From assembly GCA_964557955.1 (NCBI GenBank), contig CAZLCS010000011.1, positions 1 to 64,000 of the forward strand: 64,000 bases of DNA, written 5' to 3'. Below, one piece after another: positions 31,892 to 41,410 of the stretch. This DNA is from JALOOX01 sp964557955. Lineage in GTDB: Bacteria > Desulfobacterota > Syntrophobacteria > Syntrophobacterales > Syntrophobacteraceae. Below the pieces are notes generated by a model, which was not told the DNA's origin, made no database searches, and worked only from the letters and a program-made list of their open reading frames with translations. A program made the translations under genes and the position numbers. Each line of letters starts with the position of its first letter. Positions within the stretch are counted from its first letter, which is position 1.

Positions 31892-33934
31892 ATGGCCGAT
31901 GCCCGGCGCCTGAACACCTTCCGAAACCTCGGGATCATCGCTCATATCGACGCCGGAAAAACCACCGTCACCGAGCGCATCCTCTACTACACCGGCCGCT
32001 CCCACCGAATGGGCGAAGTGCATGACGGAACGGCGGTCATGGACTGGATGGAGCAGGAACAGGAGAGGGGCATCACGATCACCTCGGCGGTCACCACTTG
32101 CGAGTGGCGCGACCACGAGATTCACCTCATCGACACCCCGGGGCACGTGGATTTCACCATCGAAGTGGAGCGCTCGCTTCGCGTTCTGGACGGCGCCATC
32201 GCCGTCTTCTGCGGCGTGGGCGGCGTTGAGCCACAATCGGAGACAGTGTGGCATCAGGCGGACAAATACCATGTCCCCAAAATCGCCTTCGTCAACAAGA
32301 TGGATCGTGTCGGTGCGGATTTCCAACGGGTTGTGGAACAGATCGAAGAGAAATTCAAAGCCAACCCGCTGCCTCTTCAGATTCCCATCGGTCTGGAATC
32401 GAATTTCAAAGGCGTGGTCGATCTCCTGTCCATGAAGCAGGTGCTGTGGCGCGATGAAACGTTAGGGGCTCAGTTCGACCTCATGGATATCGATCCCGGA
32501 CTCCTGCCCTCAGCCATAGAGGCTCGCGACAACCTGGTGGCCAAAGTGGCGGAATGGGATGATACCCTCATGGAGAGATACCTGGAGGGGGAGGAGATTT
32601 CGGCTTCGGATCTGATCAAGACCATACGCCGTCTGACTCTCGACCTCAAGGTGGTTCCCGTCCTGTGCGGGAGCGCCCTCAAGAACAAGGGGATTCAGCT
32701 GCTGCTGGACGCCATTGTGGATTTCCTCCCTTCTCCTCAGGATGTGCCCCCCATCGAGGGGATCCACCCCCAGAGCAGGGAGATCGAGCGTCGGCTCAGC
32801 AGCGAGAAGGAGCCGCTGGCGGCCTTGGCGTTCAAGATCTTCATGGATCAGGGCCGAAAGCTCACCTATGTGAGGATCTATTCAGGCAAGCTCCAGGCTG
32901 GAACCGATGTTTTCAATGTTTCCAAGGGAACCCGTGAGAAGATTTCCCGAATTTTCCAGATGCATGCCAACAAGCGCGAGCGGCTGGAGAAAACCGAGGC
33001 GGGGAATCTGGTGGCCCTGATGGGGCTCAAATCCGCCCAGACGGGCGACACCCTGTGCGATCCCGCTCATCCCATTCTGCTCGAACCCATCGACATCTAT
33101 GAACCGGTCATCTCGGTTGCGGTGGAAGCCAGGACCCGCGGCGACCAGGAAAAGCTCATGGACACTCTGGCCAAGCTGTCCGAAGAGGATCCGACCTTTC
33201 GATTCCAGGAAAACCCGGATACGGGTCAGATCATCATCAGCGGGATGGGGGAGCTGCACATCGAGATCGTCTTGTCACGGCTGGAAAGAGATTACAACGT
33301 GGGAGTCAACGCTGGGCGCCCCCAGGTCGTCTACCGGGAGACCATCGGAAAGGCAGCGTCGGCGCAGGGCGTCTTCGATCGGGAAATCGGAGGAGCCCGC
33401 CAGTTCGCAATGGTCGAGGTTCATCTGGCTCCCCGCGCCAGAACGTCGGGCAACGCCGTCGAAAACCGGGTGCGCGATGCATCGATCCCCGAGGTCTATT
33501 TCCCTGCGGTCGAGCAGGGAATTGCCGACGCCCTGAGCAGCGGGCCCCAGTTGGGATACCCCGTGGTGGATGTGGAGGCGGTGATTTTCGGAGGGACCTT
33601 CCAGGAAAACGTCTCAACGGATCTGGCCTTCAAGGTGGCGGCGACCATGGCGTTCCGGCAGGCCTGCGAAGCCGCGGCGCCCCTGCTGCTCGAGCCGTAC
33701 ATGGCCGTGGAGATCCTCGTGCCCGAAGAATTTCTGGGGGAGGTCCTCAGTGACATCAACCTGCGCAAGGGGCGGGTCGAAAGCATCACGGCTCGCAAAG
33801 CCATCCAGGTGGTCAAGACTGTCGTGCCGCTCTCCAAGATGTTCGGCTACTCCACGGACCTCCGCTCCTCGACCCAGGGGCGAGCCACCTTCACCATGCA
33901 CTTCTCGCACTACGACACGGCTTCGGAAAGCTGA
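31892..33934 (+). CDS. Elongation factor G paralogue
   Basis: This 680-residue GTPase has all G motifs: AHIDAGKTT, RGITITSA, DTPGHVDF, NKMD and GSALKN, followed by EF-G domains II-V ending in MFGYSTDLRSSTQGRATFTM. It is slightly shorter than housekeeping EF-G (about 690-700) and stands alone, not in a str operon with rpsL, rpsG and tuf. It is thus probably a second EF-G (EF-G2 type) or a recycling-type factor. I chose ATG 31892, behind GTGGAG; an in-frame TTG at 31814 would add 26 unrelated residues. Confidence 0.9.
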   Translation: MADARRLNTFRNLGIIAHIDAGKTTVTERILYYTGRSHRMGEVHDGTAVMDWMEQEQERGITITSAVTTCEWRDHEIHLIDTPGHVDFTIEVERSLRVLDGAIAVFCGVGGVEPQSETVWHQADKYHVPKIAFVNKMDRVGADFQRVVEQIEEKFKANPLPLQIPIGLESNFKGVVDLLSMKQVLWRDETLGAQFDLMDIDPGLLPSAIEARDNLVAKVAEWDDTLMERYLEGEEISASDLIKTIRRLTLDLKVVPVLCGSALKNKGIQLLLDAIVDFLPSPQDVPPIEGIHPQSREIERRLSSEKEPLAALAFKIFMDQGRKLTYVRIYSGKLQAGTDVFNVSKGTREKISRIFQMHANKRERLEKTEAGNLVALMGLKSAQTGDTLCDPAHPILLEPIDIYEPVISVAVEARTRGDQEKLMDTLAKLSEEDPTFRFQENPDTGQIIISGMGELHIEIVLSRLERDYNVGVNAGRPQVVYRETIGKAASAQGVFDREIGGARQFAMVEVHLAPRARTSGNAVENRVRDASIPEVYFPAVEQGIADALSSGPQLGYPVVDVEAVIFGGTFQENVSTDLAFKVAATMAFRQACEAAAPLLLEPYMAVEILVPEEFLGEVLSDINLRKGRVESITARKAIQVVKTVVPLSKMFGYSTDLRSSTQGRATFTMHFSHYDTASES

Positions 33935-33973
33935 TCGTCCAAGGCACCCCGGACGATTCACTTCCCAATGGGA

Positions 33974-34429
33974 CTACTCCCAGCTGACCACATCGGCATT
34001 CTCGCCTTCCCCACCGTCCTGGCCGTCGGCTCCCAGCGAATACAAATCGTAGTCACCATGTTCACCGGGAGCACGGTAAACGTATGGGTTCCCCCATGGA
34101 TCGGGAGGTATGTCCTTGGAAAGGTAGGGGCCATCCCAGGGACCCGCGCCAGGAGATTTGCGCAGTGCGTCCAGCCCCTCCTGGCTGCTGGGATACCGTC
34201 CCATGTCCAGACGGTAGGCGTCCAGGGCAGTGCCGAGCATGGAAATCTGGGTCTTGGCCGCTTTCTGCTTGGAAGAGCCTACTTTCTGGAACATCTGTGG
34301 GGCCACGAGCGCCGCCAGCAGGCCCAGAATGATCATGACGATCAAAAGCTCGATGAGGGTGAAGCCTGATTCGCTCTTCCTGCGGAGATTTCGCTCCGCA
34401 CATTTCATATCATTTGATGTTCTCATCAT
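33974..34429 (-). CDS. gspG: Type II secretion major pseudopilin GspG
   Basis: This 151-residue protein has a prepilin signal with cleavage before phenylalanine (SESGFTLIELLIVMIILGLL), the hydrophobic helix that builds the pseudopilus, and the GspG C-terminal domain: LDAYRLDMGRYPSSQEGLDA, DPWGNPYVYRAPGEHGDYDL and the calcium-binding SLGADGQDGGEGENAD. ATG 34429 follows ACGGAG. The gene stands alone between EF-G and a radical SAM gene, while GspG normally lies in a gsp operon. It may work with a system encoded elsewhere. Confidence 0.92.
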   Translation of the reverse strand: MMRTSNDMKCAERNLRRKSESGFTLIELLIVMIILGLLAALVAPQMFQKVGSSKQKAAKTQISMLGTALDAYRLDMGRYPSSQEGLDALRKSPGAGPWDGPYLSKDIPPDPWGNPYVYRAPGEHGDYDLYSLGADGQDGGEGENADVVSWE

Positions 34430-34523
34430 TTTCTCCGTCGCCGCATCATCGACGTTCACGAATCGAAGCGCCTGCTTTCCAGGATGAAATGTGAAAAGAC
34501 CTCTACTCGTTTCTTTGGATCGT

Positions 34524-34551
34524 ATTTAACGAAGTCAAAGCCTCGTGTCAA
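34524..34551 (-). promoter_or_regulatory. Candidate promoter for gspG
   Basis: On the minus strand TTGACA (34551-34546) and TTAAAT (34529-34524) are 16 bases apart. This lies about 95 bases upstream of ATG 34429 and would give gspG its own transcript. Confidence 0.45.
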
Positions 34552-34637
34552 CGCACCCAACTCCGAGAGAGCGCAGGGAAACGCAAGGCACGGGGATTCC
34601 ACACAAGACTCTCCGTTCATCTGTGTCCCCTCTGATT

Positions 34638-35561
34638 TCACGGCCTCCTGGCGCACTTCTTGCCCTGAAAAAGGCCGCGGGAAGCCATGTAATCATGAAT
34701 CGCGTTGAGATTATGCCGCTTTTCGAGGGCCCAGCGGGGTGCCACCAGTTCATCACGATGAGGGTCGCCCGTCAACCGTTGGATGATCATTTCCGGGGGC
34801 AGAAGGCTGAGAAACTCTGCGACGAGGGAGACGTACTCGTCGCGTGTCAGACAGCGATAGAGGCCGCTCTGATACCAACCATCCAGGGTGGTTCCGCGAA
34901 CGACGTAAAGCAGATGGATCTTCACAGCCTGAACGTCCGAATCAGCCAGAAAACGGGCTGTGGCGAGCATCTCACCAGGACCCTCCCCGGGAAGTCCCAG
35001 AATGACGTGGGCGCATATGGAGAGTCCCCGCGAACGGGTCCTGCGCACGGCGTCGGTGAAGGTCGCAACCGAATGTCCGCGTCGAATGCGAGCCAGAGTT
35101 TCATCGTGAGCGGACTGAAGGCCGTATTCCATCCAGATGAGCCGATCCCTGGAGTATTCCCCGAGAAGGTCGAGAGCGTCATCCTCCACACAATCCGGCC
35201 GGGTCCCGATGCTCAACCCCACCACATCAGGGTCGGCCAGGGCCTCCCCATAGAGAGATCTCAAAACCCCTAAAGGAGCGTATGTGTTCGAATAGGACTG
35301 AAAATAAGCAAGGAAGGCCTTGGCCTTGTAACGTTTCGCAAGATAAGATTTGGCGTTTCGGATTTGATCCGATATGGACTGAGCCATCGAAGCGGCGCCG
35401 GTGCCGGAGCCCTTTTCGTTGCAGTAGATACAGCCGCCGACCCCGAGAGTTCCGTCGCGATTGGGGCAAGTAAGGCCTGCGTCCAGGGTGATCTTCTGAA
35501 CGCGGCATCCGAATCGCTCTCGCAGGGCGCTGTTGAAATCGCGGTAGGGTGTGACTGCCAT
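34638..35561 (-). CDS. Radical SAM protein, TIGR01212/YhcC-type
   Basis: This 307-residue protein has the family N-terminus (YRDFNSALRERFGCRVQKIT) and its unusual iron-sulfur motif C-x12-C-x2-C in LTCPNRDGTLGVGGCIYC, then IGTRPDCVEDDALDLLGEYS and YGLQSAHDETL. The family is widespread but its reaction is not established. I chose ATG 35561; the TTG at 35621 would add 20 residues. AGGAG lies upstream at a longer than normal distance. It is divergent from mnmG. Confidence 0.85.
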   Translation of the reverse strand: MAVTPYRDFNSALRERFGCRVQKITLDAGLTCPNRDGTLGVGGCIYCNEKGSGTGAASMAQSISDQIRNAKSYLAKRYKAKAFLAYFQSYSNTYAPLGVLRSLYGEALADPDVVGLSIGTRPDCVEDDALDLLGEYSRDRLIWMEYGLQSAHDETLARIRRGHSVATFTDAVRRTRSRGLSICAHVILGLPGEGPGEMLATARFLADSDVQAVKIHLLYVVRGTTLDGWYQSGLYRCLTRDEYVSLVAEFLSLLPPEMIIQRLTGDPHRDELVAPRWALEKRHNLNAIHDYMASRGLFQGKKCARRP

Positions 35562-35765
35562 GGCCGACCGAACGTCTCCTTTCCGGGACCGGGAAACCGC
35601 ATTCGTGAGATCATGACGCAAATATAAAGATAACCGGAGAATTGATGAACTCCAAAGTGTTTGAGAATGCGTGCACGCCTGACCGAAAGAGCCGCTTGAG
35701 AGGGGCTGCTGTGTCCGGGGCGAGGCACCTTCCGAAACCTCAAGGAAACCTGAGAGTGCCGGCTC

Positions 35766-37667
35766 ATGTCACACACCTATGATGTCATTGTTGTCGGTGC
35801 GGGTCACGCCGGCTGCGAAGCCGCTTTGGTCGCAGCCCGCATGGGCTGCAGGACCCTGCTCCTGTCCATCTATCTCGACACGGTGGCGCACATGCCCTGT
35901 TCTCCGTCCATCGGCGGGATCGGGAAAGGGCATCTCGTCAAGGAAGTCGATGCACTGGGCGGGGAAATGGCCCGGATCACCGATCGGACTGCCATCCAGT
36001 TTCGCTGGCTGAACACGAAAAAGGGACCCGCTGTGCGCGGCACACGTTCGCAAAACGACAAGGCGCGGTACCGCACACTCATGAAGCAGTCCGTAGAACT
36101 GCAGCCGAGACTGGATCTGAAGCAGGCCCTGGTGGATTCCCTGGTCGTGGAGGACGGGAGGGTGCGGGGGCTCATCGACCAGCTGGGGGTTTTTCACGAG
36201 GCCCCCGCAGTGGTGCTGGCGACGGGCACCTTCCTGCACGGCCTCATCCACATCGGATCGGCCCATATCCCTGCAGGAAGAGCCGGGGAGTTTCCATCGA
36301 ACGCACTGGCCGATCAGCTCCAGGCGCTGGGCTTCACCCTCGGGCGGATGAAGACCGGCACGCCGGCACGGCTCGCGCGGCGCAGCATCGACTTCAGCCA
36401 GTTCAAAGTTCAGGAAGGGGACGCCGACCCAAGACCATTCTCCCTGTTCAGTGAAGGCATTCAGTTTACTTCGATGCCCTGCCACATCGGAAAGACCCAT
36501 TCCCGAACCCATGAACTGGTTCGGCGCCACATCCATCTCTCTCCCCTTTACAATGGCACCATCACGGGGGTTTCGGCTCGTTACTGCCCATCCCTTGAAG
36601 ACAAGATCATGAAATTCCCCCACAAGGACTTCCATCAAATCATATTGGAACCCGAAGGGCTGGAGACGGAGGAGATTTACGCCAGCGGGACCGGAAACTC
36701 ACTTCCTTACGAGATTCAGCTGCAGCTGATCCACTCTGTTCCGGGCCTGGAGGAGGCTGAGGTGATGCGACCGGCTTACGCCATCGAATACGATTTTGTT
36801 CAGCCGACTCAGCTGCAATCGACCCTGGAAACCAAGCTCGTGCGCGGTCTGTTCCTGGCAGGACAGATCAACGGGACCTCGGGGTACGAAGAGGCCGCCG
36901 CCCAGGGCATCTGGGCGGGGATCAACGCCGCCTGCACCGTGCAGGGCAGGCCTCCCTTCCTCCTGGATCGATCCCAAGCCTACATGGCCGTCATGGTGGA
37001 CGATCTCGTCACCAGGGGCACCAACGAACCTTACCGCGTCTTCACGTCCAGGGCTGAATACCGCCTGCTCCTTCGGGAGGACAACGCGGATCTGCGGCTC
37101 CTGGAAAAAGGATTCGAACTGGGGTTGCACGACCGGTCGACATTCCAGGAGCTCCAGGAGCGGCGGCGCGCCCTGGGAAATGAAATGGGGCGATTGCGAA
37201 CCACCTTGCTGCGGCCTTCACCCACCGTCAATGCGCTGCTCCACTCCAGGGGATCTCCGCAGTTGAATGAACCGGTTTCACTTGATAAGCTCCTCAAAAG
37301 GCCTGAGCTCAGCTACTCGGATCTGGAGACACTCGCCCCCTCCCCAACACCCCTCAGCGAGCGCGTCAGGGAGCTGGTCGAGGTGGAGTGCAAATACGAG
37401 GGCTACCTGAGGCGCCAGGAGGCCGAAGTGAACAAGTTCAAGCAGCTCGAGCAGACACTTCTTCCAAAGGATTTCGACTATCAGGCCATACCGGGACTCT
37501 CGAACGAGATCCGGCAAAAACTGACGAGCATCCGTCCAGCCTCTCTGGGCCAGGCTTCCAGAATTCCGGGAGTGACTCCGGCGGCTCTTTCCATTCTCAT
37601 GGTTTACTTGAAGCGTGCACTCAAGAACTCGGAAAGCCAGTCCGTCCCCCCTGTCGATTCCCGGTAA
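35766..37667 (+). CDS. mnmG: tRNA uridine-5-carboxymethylaminomethyl modification enzyme MnmG
   Basis: This 633-residue FAD protein has the Rossmann motif VIVVGAGHAGCEAALVAARM, the CSPSIGGIGKGHLVKEVDAL motif, ATGTFLHGLIHIGS and the C-terminal helical part (SYSDLETLAPSP, AIPGLSNEIRQKL). With MnmE it installs the carboxymethylaminomethyl group at tRNA wobble U34. The length matches the long MnmG type. MnmE is not in this window. A Fur-type gene follows 145 bases later. Confidence 0.96.
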   Translation: MSHTYDVIVVGAGHAGCEAALVAARMGCRTLLLSIYLDTVAHMPCSPSIGGIGKGHLVKEVDALGGEMARITDRTAIQFRWLNTKKGPAVRGTRSQNDKARYRTLMKQSVELQPRLDLKQALVDSLVVEDGRVRGLIDQLGVFHEAPAVVLATGTFLHGLIHIGSAHIPAGRAGEFPSNALADQLQALGFTLGRMKTGTPARLARRSIDFSQFKVQEGDADPRPFSLFSEGIQFTSMPCHIGKTHSRTHELVRRHIHLSPLYNGTITGVSARYCPSLEDKIMKFPHKDFHQIILEPEGLETEEIYASGTGNSLPYEIQLQLIHSVPGLEEAEVMRPAYAIEYDFVQPTQLQSTLETKLVRGLFLAGQINGTSGYEEAAAQGIWAGINAACTVQGRPPFLLDRSQAYMAVMVDDLVTRGTNEPYRVFTSRAEYRLLLREDNADLRLLEKGFELGLHDRSTFQELQERRRALGNEMGRLRTTLLRPSPTVNALLHSRGSPQLNEPVSLDKLLKRPELSYSDLETLAPSPTPLSERVRELVEVECKYEGYLRRQEAEVNKFKQLEQTLLPKDFDYQAIPGLSNEIRQKLTSIRPASLGQASRIPGVTPAALSILMVYLKRALKNSESQSVPPVDSR

Positions 37668-37812
37668 GCTGTTCGACAGGCGGATAAAAGTGTTGCCCGA
37701 GATATAAGAATTAATGTAACATGATTTGTAGTTTCGGTGTTTAATCGATCATCCGTATCAAAACACCATTCGATCATTGGCTTCTGGATGAAAAAAGAGG
37801 GGGGGCTGGAGG

Positions 37813-38238
37813 ATGTCTGAAAACAGTGACAAAGATTTTATCGCGATTCTGAGACAGCATGGATTGCAGGTTACTTATCAACGTCTCGCCATTTATCAGG
37901 CTCTTTACCACACCAAAGATCATCCCAGCGCTGAGGAGATTTACCAGCAGGTGAGGAAGCGATTCCCCATGATATCCCTGGGGACGGTTTACAAGACCCT
38001 GGAACGTTTTCACGAGGTGGGTCTGATCCAAAAAGTGAGCCCCGTGACTGAAGTGGCCAGGTACGAGGCCAATATCAGCCACCATCATCACCTGATCTGC
38101 CTGGAATGCCAAACGATTCAGGATTTCGACGATCCGGACATGGATGTCAAGGTGTCCTTGCCGGAAGGAAACAATTTCGAAGTCATGCGGCGCCAGGTGA
38201 TTTTTCAGGGATACTGCGCACACTGCAAGCCCAAATGA
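37813..38238 (+). CDS. Fur-family regulator, PerR-like
   Basis: This 141-residue protein has the Fur winged helix (LRQHGLQVTYQRLAIYQALY, then GTVYKTLERFHEVGLI), the metal-site histidines in ISHHHHLICLECQTI and a second CxxC (CAHCKPK) forming the structural zinc site. The absence of a histidine-rich tail and the short length suggest PerR rather than Fur, but metal specificity cannot be fixed from sequence alone. GGGGGG precedes ATG 37813. No clear Fur or PerR box is visible in the AT-rich upstream region. Confidence 0.9.
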   Translation: MSENSDKDFIAILRQHGLQVTYQRLAIYQALYHTKDHPSAEEIYQQVRKRFPMISLGTVYKTLERFHEVGLIQKVSPVTEVARYEANISHHHHLICLECQTIQDFDDPDMDVKVSLPEGNNFEVMRRQVIFQGYCAHCKPK

Positions 38239-38716
38239 TGACAGGGCCGGTTGAAATAGACTGAACCATTTCAGTTTCTCGGATCGGATCACCCCGATTC
38301 TCTCCCCGGCCCGGGCGGGAAAATCGGGGTCGGCGCGATTCCGATCCGGCCTAACTCTACTCCCAACCTTTTCTCGACCAGCGTTGAACGGAATCCTGCA
38401 AATCTCTCCGGCAAATTCCTCTCAAGCTACCGTGACATGAGGTGAAACCTTCTGAGTTCGATCCTTCAGAGTGCGCAGCCCTGCCTGGTGCACCCGGCCC
38501 GATTTCCGCTCTGCTCCTTGACCGGCAGGTTCAGCTTTGTGCTGGATGCGGCAGGCCGGAGAACTTCCTGGGGTTTCTGCTTGAATTGTGCTGGGCTGAT
38601 GTGTTAGGAGATTCGATTAACCCGAACCTTAATTTGTTTTGTTGGACGAAACGCACCCGCTCCGTGAGACAAATCCGAGGTTCAATGAGGCCCAATTCGA
38701 GGAAGGAGGAATAGCC
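38239..38716. other. 478-base spacer with a terminator-like hairpin
   Basis: CCCCGATT (from 38291) and AATCGGGG (ending about 38329) form a hairpin that can end the fur transcript. An open frame at 38442-38714 has no family similarity and unusual composition, so I do not call it. The end of the spacer holds AAGGAGGA, the etfB ribosome site. I saw no other element. Confidence 0.5.
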
Positions 38717-39511
38717 GTGAATGTTGCAGTACTTCTCAAGCAGACCCCGGATACGGAATCGGTGATTCGGATCGCAGGTGATGGTCAATCGATCCTCACC
38801 AATGACCTCAAGTGGATTATCAACCCCTATGACGAATTCGCAGTGGAGGCGGCTCTTCGACTCAAGGAAAAACACGGCGGTACGGTCACCATCGTGAGCT
38901 GGGGACCTCAGCGGGTGGTCGAGTCCATTCGGACAGCGCTGGCTATGGGTGCGGATAGCGGCGTTCTCATCGACGACCCCGCCTTGGAAGGCAGCGACAG
39001 CCTGGGAGTGGCCAAAGCCCTGGCTGCAGCCGTGAAGGAATTGAACCCGGACGTTGTCGTGTGCGGCTCCCGAGCCGTGGACTACGATCTGGCCCAGCGC
39101 GGCCCCATGGTGGCCGAGCTTCTGGGCTGGCCGCATCTGGCCCTGGCCGTGAGCCTCGAGTCTGATGGGGCCAAAGTGACGGCGGAACGTCCCATTGAGG
39201 GAGGCAAGGTCACCCTGGAGGCAGACCTTCCCGCCTTGATCACCCTCGGCGGTTCCCATGCAGTCTGGAATCCCCGTTATGCTTCTCTGCCCGGGATCAT
39301 GAAGGCCAAGAAGAAGCCGCTGGCGGTGAAAAAGCTTGCGGACCTTGGACTGGATGAAGCCCAGTGTTCGGCCCAGACGGCCAAGATCAAGATGGTCTCC
39401 TTCGAGATGCCGCCTCAGCGGGCGGCCGGAAGAATCATCGATGGCGAGGATGGCGCCGCCAAGGCCAGGGAGCTGGTTCGCGCCCTGCACGAAGAAGCGA
39501 AAGTGATCTAG
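38717..39511 (+). CDS. etfB: Electron transfer flavoprotein beta subunit
   Basis: This 264-residue protein has the EtfB pattern: NVAVLLKQTPDTESVIRI, LKWIINPYDEFAVEAALRLK and DLAQRGPMVAELLGWPH, ending in the EtfB C-terminal recognition arm (ARELVRALHEEAKVI). It binds AMP or a second FAD and receives electrons from acyl-CoA dehydrogenases. I chose GTG 38717, preceded by AAGGAGGA; an upstream ATG (38639) would add 26 unrelated residues. It is followed by etfA after 21 bases. Confidence 0.94.
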   Translation: MNVAVLLKQTPDTESVIRIAGDGQSILTNDLKWIINPYDEFAVEAALRLKEKHGGTVTIVSWGPQRVVESIRTALAMGADSGVLIDDPALEGSDSLGVAKALAAAVKELNPDVVVCGSRAVDYDLAQRGPMVAELLGWPHLALAVSLESDGAKVTAERPIEGGKVTLEADLPALITLGGSHAVWNPRYASLPGIMKAKKKPLAVKKLADLGLDEAQCSAQTAKIKMVSFEMPPQRAAGRIIDGEDGAAKARELVRALHEEAKVI

Positions 39512-39532
39512 TCCGGGAGAAGGAGATTTCAT

Positions 39533-40522
39533 ATGTCCAAGTGTGTTTGTGTCATCACTGAATTTCGAGGGGGGAACTTCCGGCGCGTCTCCTATGAGGT
39601 GGCGAGTGAAGGCAAGCGAATTGCCGATGCCCTGGGGACCAGTCTCTGTGCTGTGGCGGTCGGATCCGGATTGAGTGGAAGCGCAGCCGATTTGGGACGG
39701 TACGGGGTTAAGAAGGTTTATGTGGCCGACGATCCGGCCCTGGAAAGCTACGTCGCTGAAACCTATGTTCCGGTCGTGGCGGATATCGTGAAGAAATGCG
39801 ATCCTGCAGTGGTCATCCTGCCGGCATCTGTGGACGGAAAGGATCTGGGCGCCCGGCTGGCTGCGCGGCTGGATGCCGCTCTGGCCATGGATTGCACCCA
39901 GGTGGTTTGTGAAGGCGGCAAGGTAAGAGCCAAACGCCCGGTTTTTGCCGGCAAGTGCTTTGCCTGGTGCGAGTGGGCCGAAGGGGCTCTCCCACTTATC
40001 TCCTGTCGTCCCAATGTGATGGACTGCCTCCTGCCGTCCGAGGGGGAGCAGGCCGAGGTGGAGAGGGTGGAGGCGGCCATTCCCGCTGCCCGGTCACGCG
40101 TGATGCGACTGGATCTGGACACTTCCGGCAAGGTGGAGCTCACTGAAGCCGAGATCATTGTTTCAGGCGGCCGGGGCATGAAGGGTCCCGAGAACTACGC
40201 CATGCTCGAAGAACTGGCGAAGGTCCTGGGCGCTGCGGTGGGAGCCTCGCGTGCTGCCGTTGATGCCGGCTGGCGCCCTCATTCGGATCAGGTGGGCCAG
40301 ACGGGCAAAGTCGTCAACCCGAATCTCTATATTGCCGCAGGGATTTCCGGCGCCATTCAGCATCTCGCAGGGATGGGATCTTCGAAGTTCATCGTAGCTG
40401 TCAACAAGGATTCTGAAGCTCCCATTTTCACGAAGGCAGATTACGGTGTAGTCGAGGATCTGTTCAATTTCATGCCTCTGTTCACGGAAGAGGTTCGCAA
40501 GCTGAAGGCAACCTGCTCCTAG
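39533..40522 (+). CDS. etfA: Electron transfer flavoprotein alpha subunit
   Basis: This 329-residue protein carries the FAD-binding C-terminal domain typical of EtfA: EIIVSGGRGMKGPENYAM, WRPHSDQVGQTGKVVNPNLY and YIAAGISGAIQHLAGM. It pairs with EtfB to move electrons from acyl-CoA oxidation to the quinone pool or ferredoxin. AGAAGGAG precedes the ATG. No acyl-CoA dehydrogenase or quinone oxidoreductase gene is next to it, so the partner is not known. The NPNLY segment and length are of the non-bifurcating size; bifurcation cannot be excluded. Confidence 0.95.
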   Translation: MSKCVCVITEFRGGNFRRVSYEVASEGKRIADALGTSLCAVAVGSGLSGSAADLGRYGVKKVYVADDPALESYVAETYVPVVADIVKKCDPAVVILPASVDGKDLGARLAARLDAALAMDCTQVVCEGGKVRAKRPVFAGKCFAWCEWAEGALPLISCRPNVMDCLLPSEGEQAEVERVEAAIPAARSRVMRLDLDTSGKVELTEAEIIVSGGRGMKGPENYAMLEELAKVLGAAVGASRAAVDAGWRPHSDQVGQTGKVVNPNLYIAAGISGAIQHLAGMGSSKFIVAVNKDSEAPIFTKADYGVVEDLFNFMPLFTEEVRKLKATCS

Positions 40523-40544
40523 GTCTGAGTATCTCTCAAGAGCT

Positions 40545-40613
40545 CAAATGCCGGGTTCGCGGGAGCTGCAGTCGCCCTCTTTGTGGGCAGGCCGCTCCTC
40601 GGCCCGGCATTTG
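40545..40613. terminator. Large inverted repeat after etfA
   Basis: CAAATGCCGGG (40545-40555) pairs with CCCGGCATTTG (40603-40613), enclosing a 47-base GC-rich loop. It ends 17 bases before the next gene and is a likely terminator or processing structure for the etf transcript, without a T tract. Confidence 0.55.
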
Positions 40614-40630
40614 CCGTCTGATGGAAGATC

Positions 40631-41377
40631 ATGGCAGAAGTCACTCGCAACGAATTGCCCCCTCAGCGGCTCCATTTGATCGCCCGCGCAGCCCCGGATT
40701 TCTACTTTTTTCAGAACCGCGGTTACCCGAGGAGCTCTGCACTGGACTGGGTCGGGAATCGCTATCAGCTTACCCAGCTGGAACGCCAGTTGCTCCTTCG
40801 AGGAGTTTTCAGCCAGGAGACATCCCTTCTTCGGCAGGCCCGGCGATGCAAAGGTGAGGATTGGCTAGGCCATCTCCTGGTCGTGGACGGGCACAATGTC
40901 CAGATCACGGTGGAAAGCGCTATCCTCGGAAGGATTCTCCTCAAGGGAAACGACGGAGCGCTGAGGGATTTGGCCGGTCAATCGGCCCGCTTTCGGCTCA
41001 CGGAAGTGAGCGAGGTGGCTCAGGACTGGATCTTCGGATTTCTCAGCGAATTTCGCCCCCGGGAGGTTTTGTTCCTGTTCGACGCTCCCATGAGTCACAG
41101 CGGGCTTCTGGCCGAACAGTACCGCAGGCGCCTGAAGAGAGCCGGGCTCAGAGGCGATAGTCGGGCTGTTCCAGTTCCCGAATCCGAGATTCCCGTCGAT
41201 GGTTGCGTGGCCGCAAGCAGCGACCGGGCTGTCATCGACCGGTCCATGGCCTGGCTCGACCTTGCCTGTGCATCGATCCAACGTTCTTCCAGTCTGCAAC
41301 TGTATGCCGATTTCACCTGCCTCCTGAGGTCCGGAAACCCCGAAATTGATTTCCTAAACGCCTCGTTAAGTCGGTGA
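40631..41377 (+). CDS. DUF434-type protein of unknown function
   Basis: This 248-residue cytoplasmic protein has an N-terminal segment of DUF434 type (SSALDWVGNRYQLTQLERQL) and a C-terminal half with aspartates placed as in PIN-like nucleases (LLVVDGHNVQITVESAI, EVLFLFDAPMSHSG, CVAASSDRAVIDRSM). A nuclease role is therefore possible but not shown. The start is ATG 40631 behind GATGGAAG. It stands between etfA and the permease operon, and nothing nearby indicates a pathway. Confidence 0.75.
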   Translation: MAEVTRNELPPQRLHLIARAAPDFYFFQNRGYPRSSALDWVGNRYQLTQLERQLLLRGVFSQETSLLRQARRCKGEDWLGHLLVVDGHNVQITVESAILGRILLKGNDGALRDLAGQSARFRLTEVSEVAQDWIFGFLSEFRPREVLFLFDAPMSHSGLLAEQYRRRLKRAGLRGDSRAVPVPESEIPVDGCVAASSDRAVIDRSMAWLDLACASIQRSSSLQLYADFTCLLRSGNPEIDFLNASLSR

Positions 41378-41389
41378 CGGCTGTTGTGA

Positions 41390-41410
41390 GATTTTACACT
41401 CTGTAAAATC
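41390..41410. promoter_or_regulatory. 21-bp palindrome upstream of a sigma-54 promoter
   Basis: Arms GATTTTACA (41390-41398) and TGTAAAATC (41402-41410) are perfect and three bases apart. The element stands about 105 bases upstream of the -24 box at 41514, the usual place for an activator site. It could also end the DUF434 transcript, which stops at 41377. Confidence 0.6.

Noticed and set aside
38442..38714. 90-codon frame before etfB
   Set aside because: It has no family similarity and no ribosome site, and it runs through the etfB ribosome-site region.
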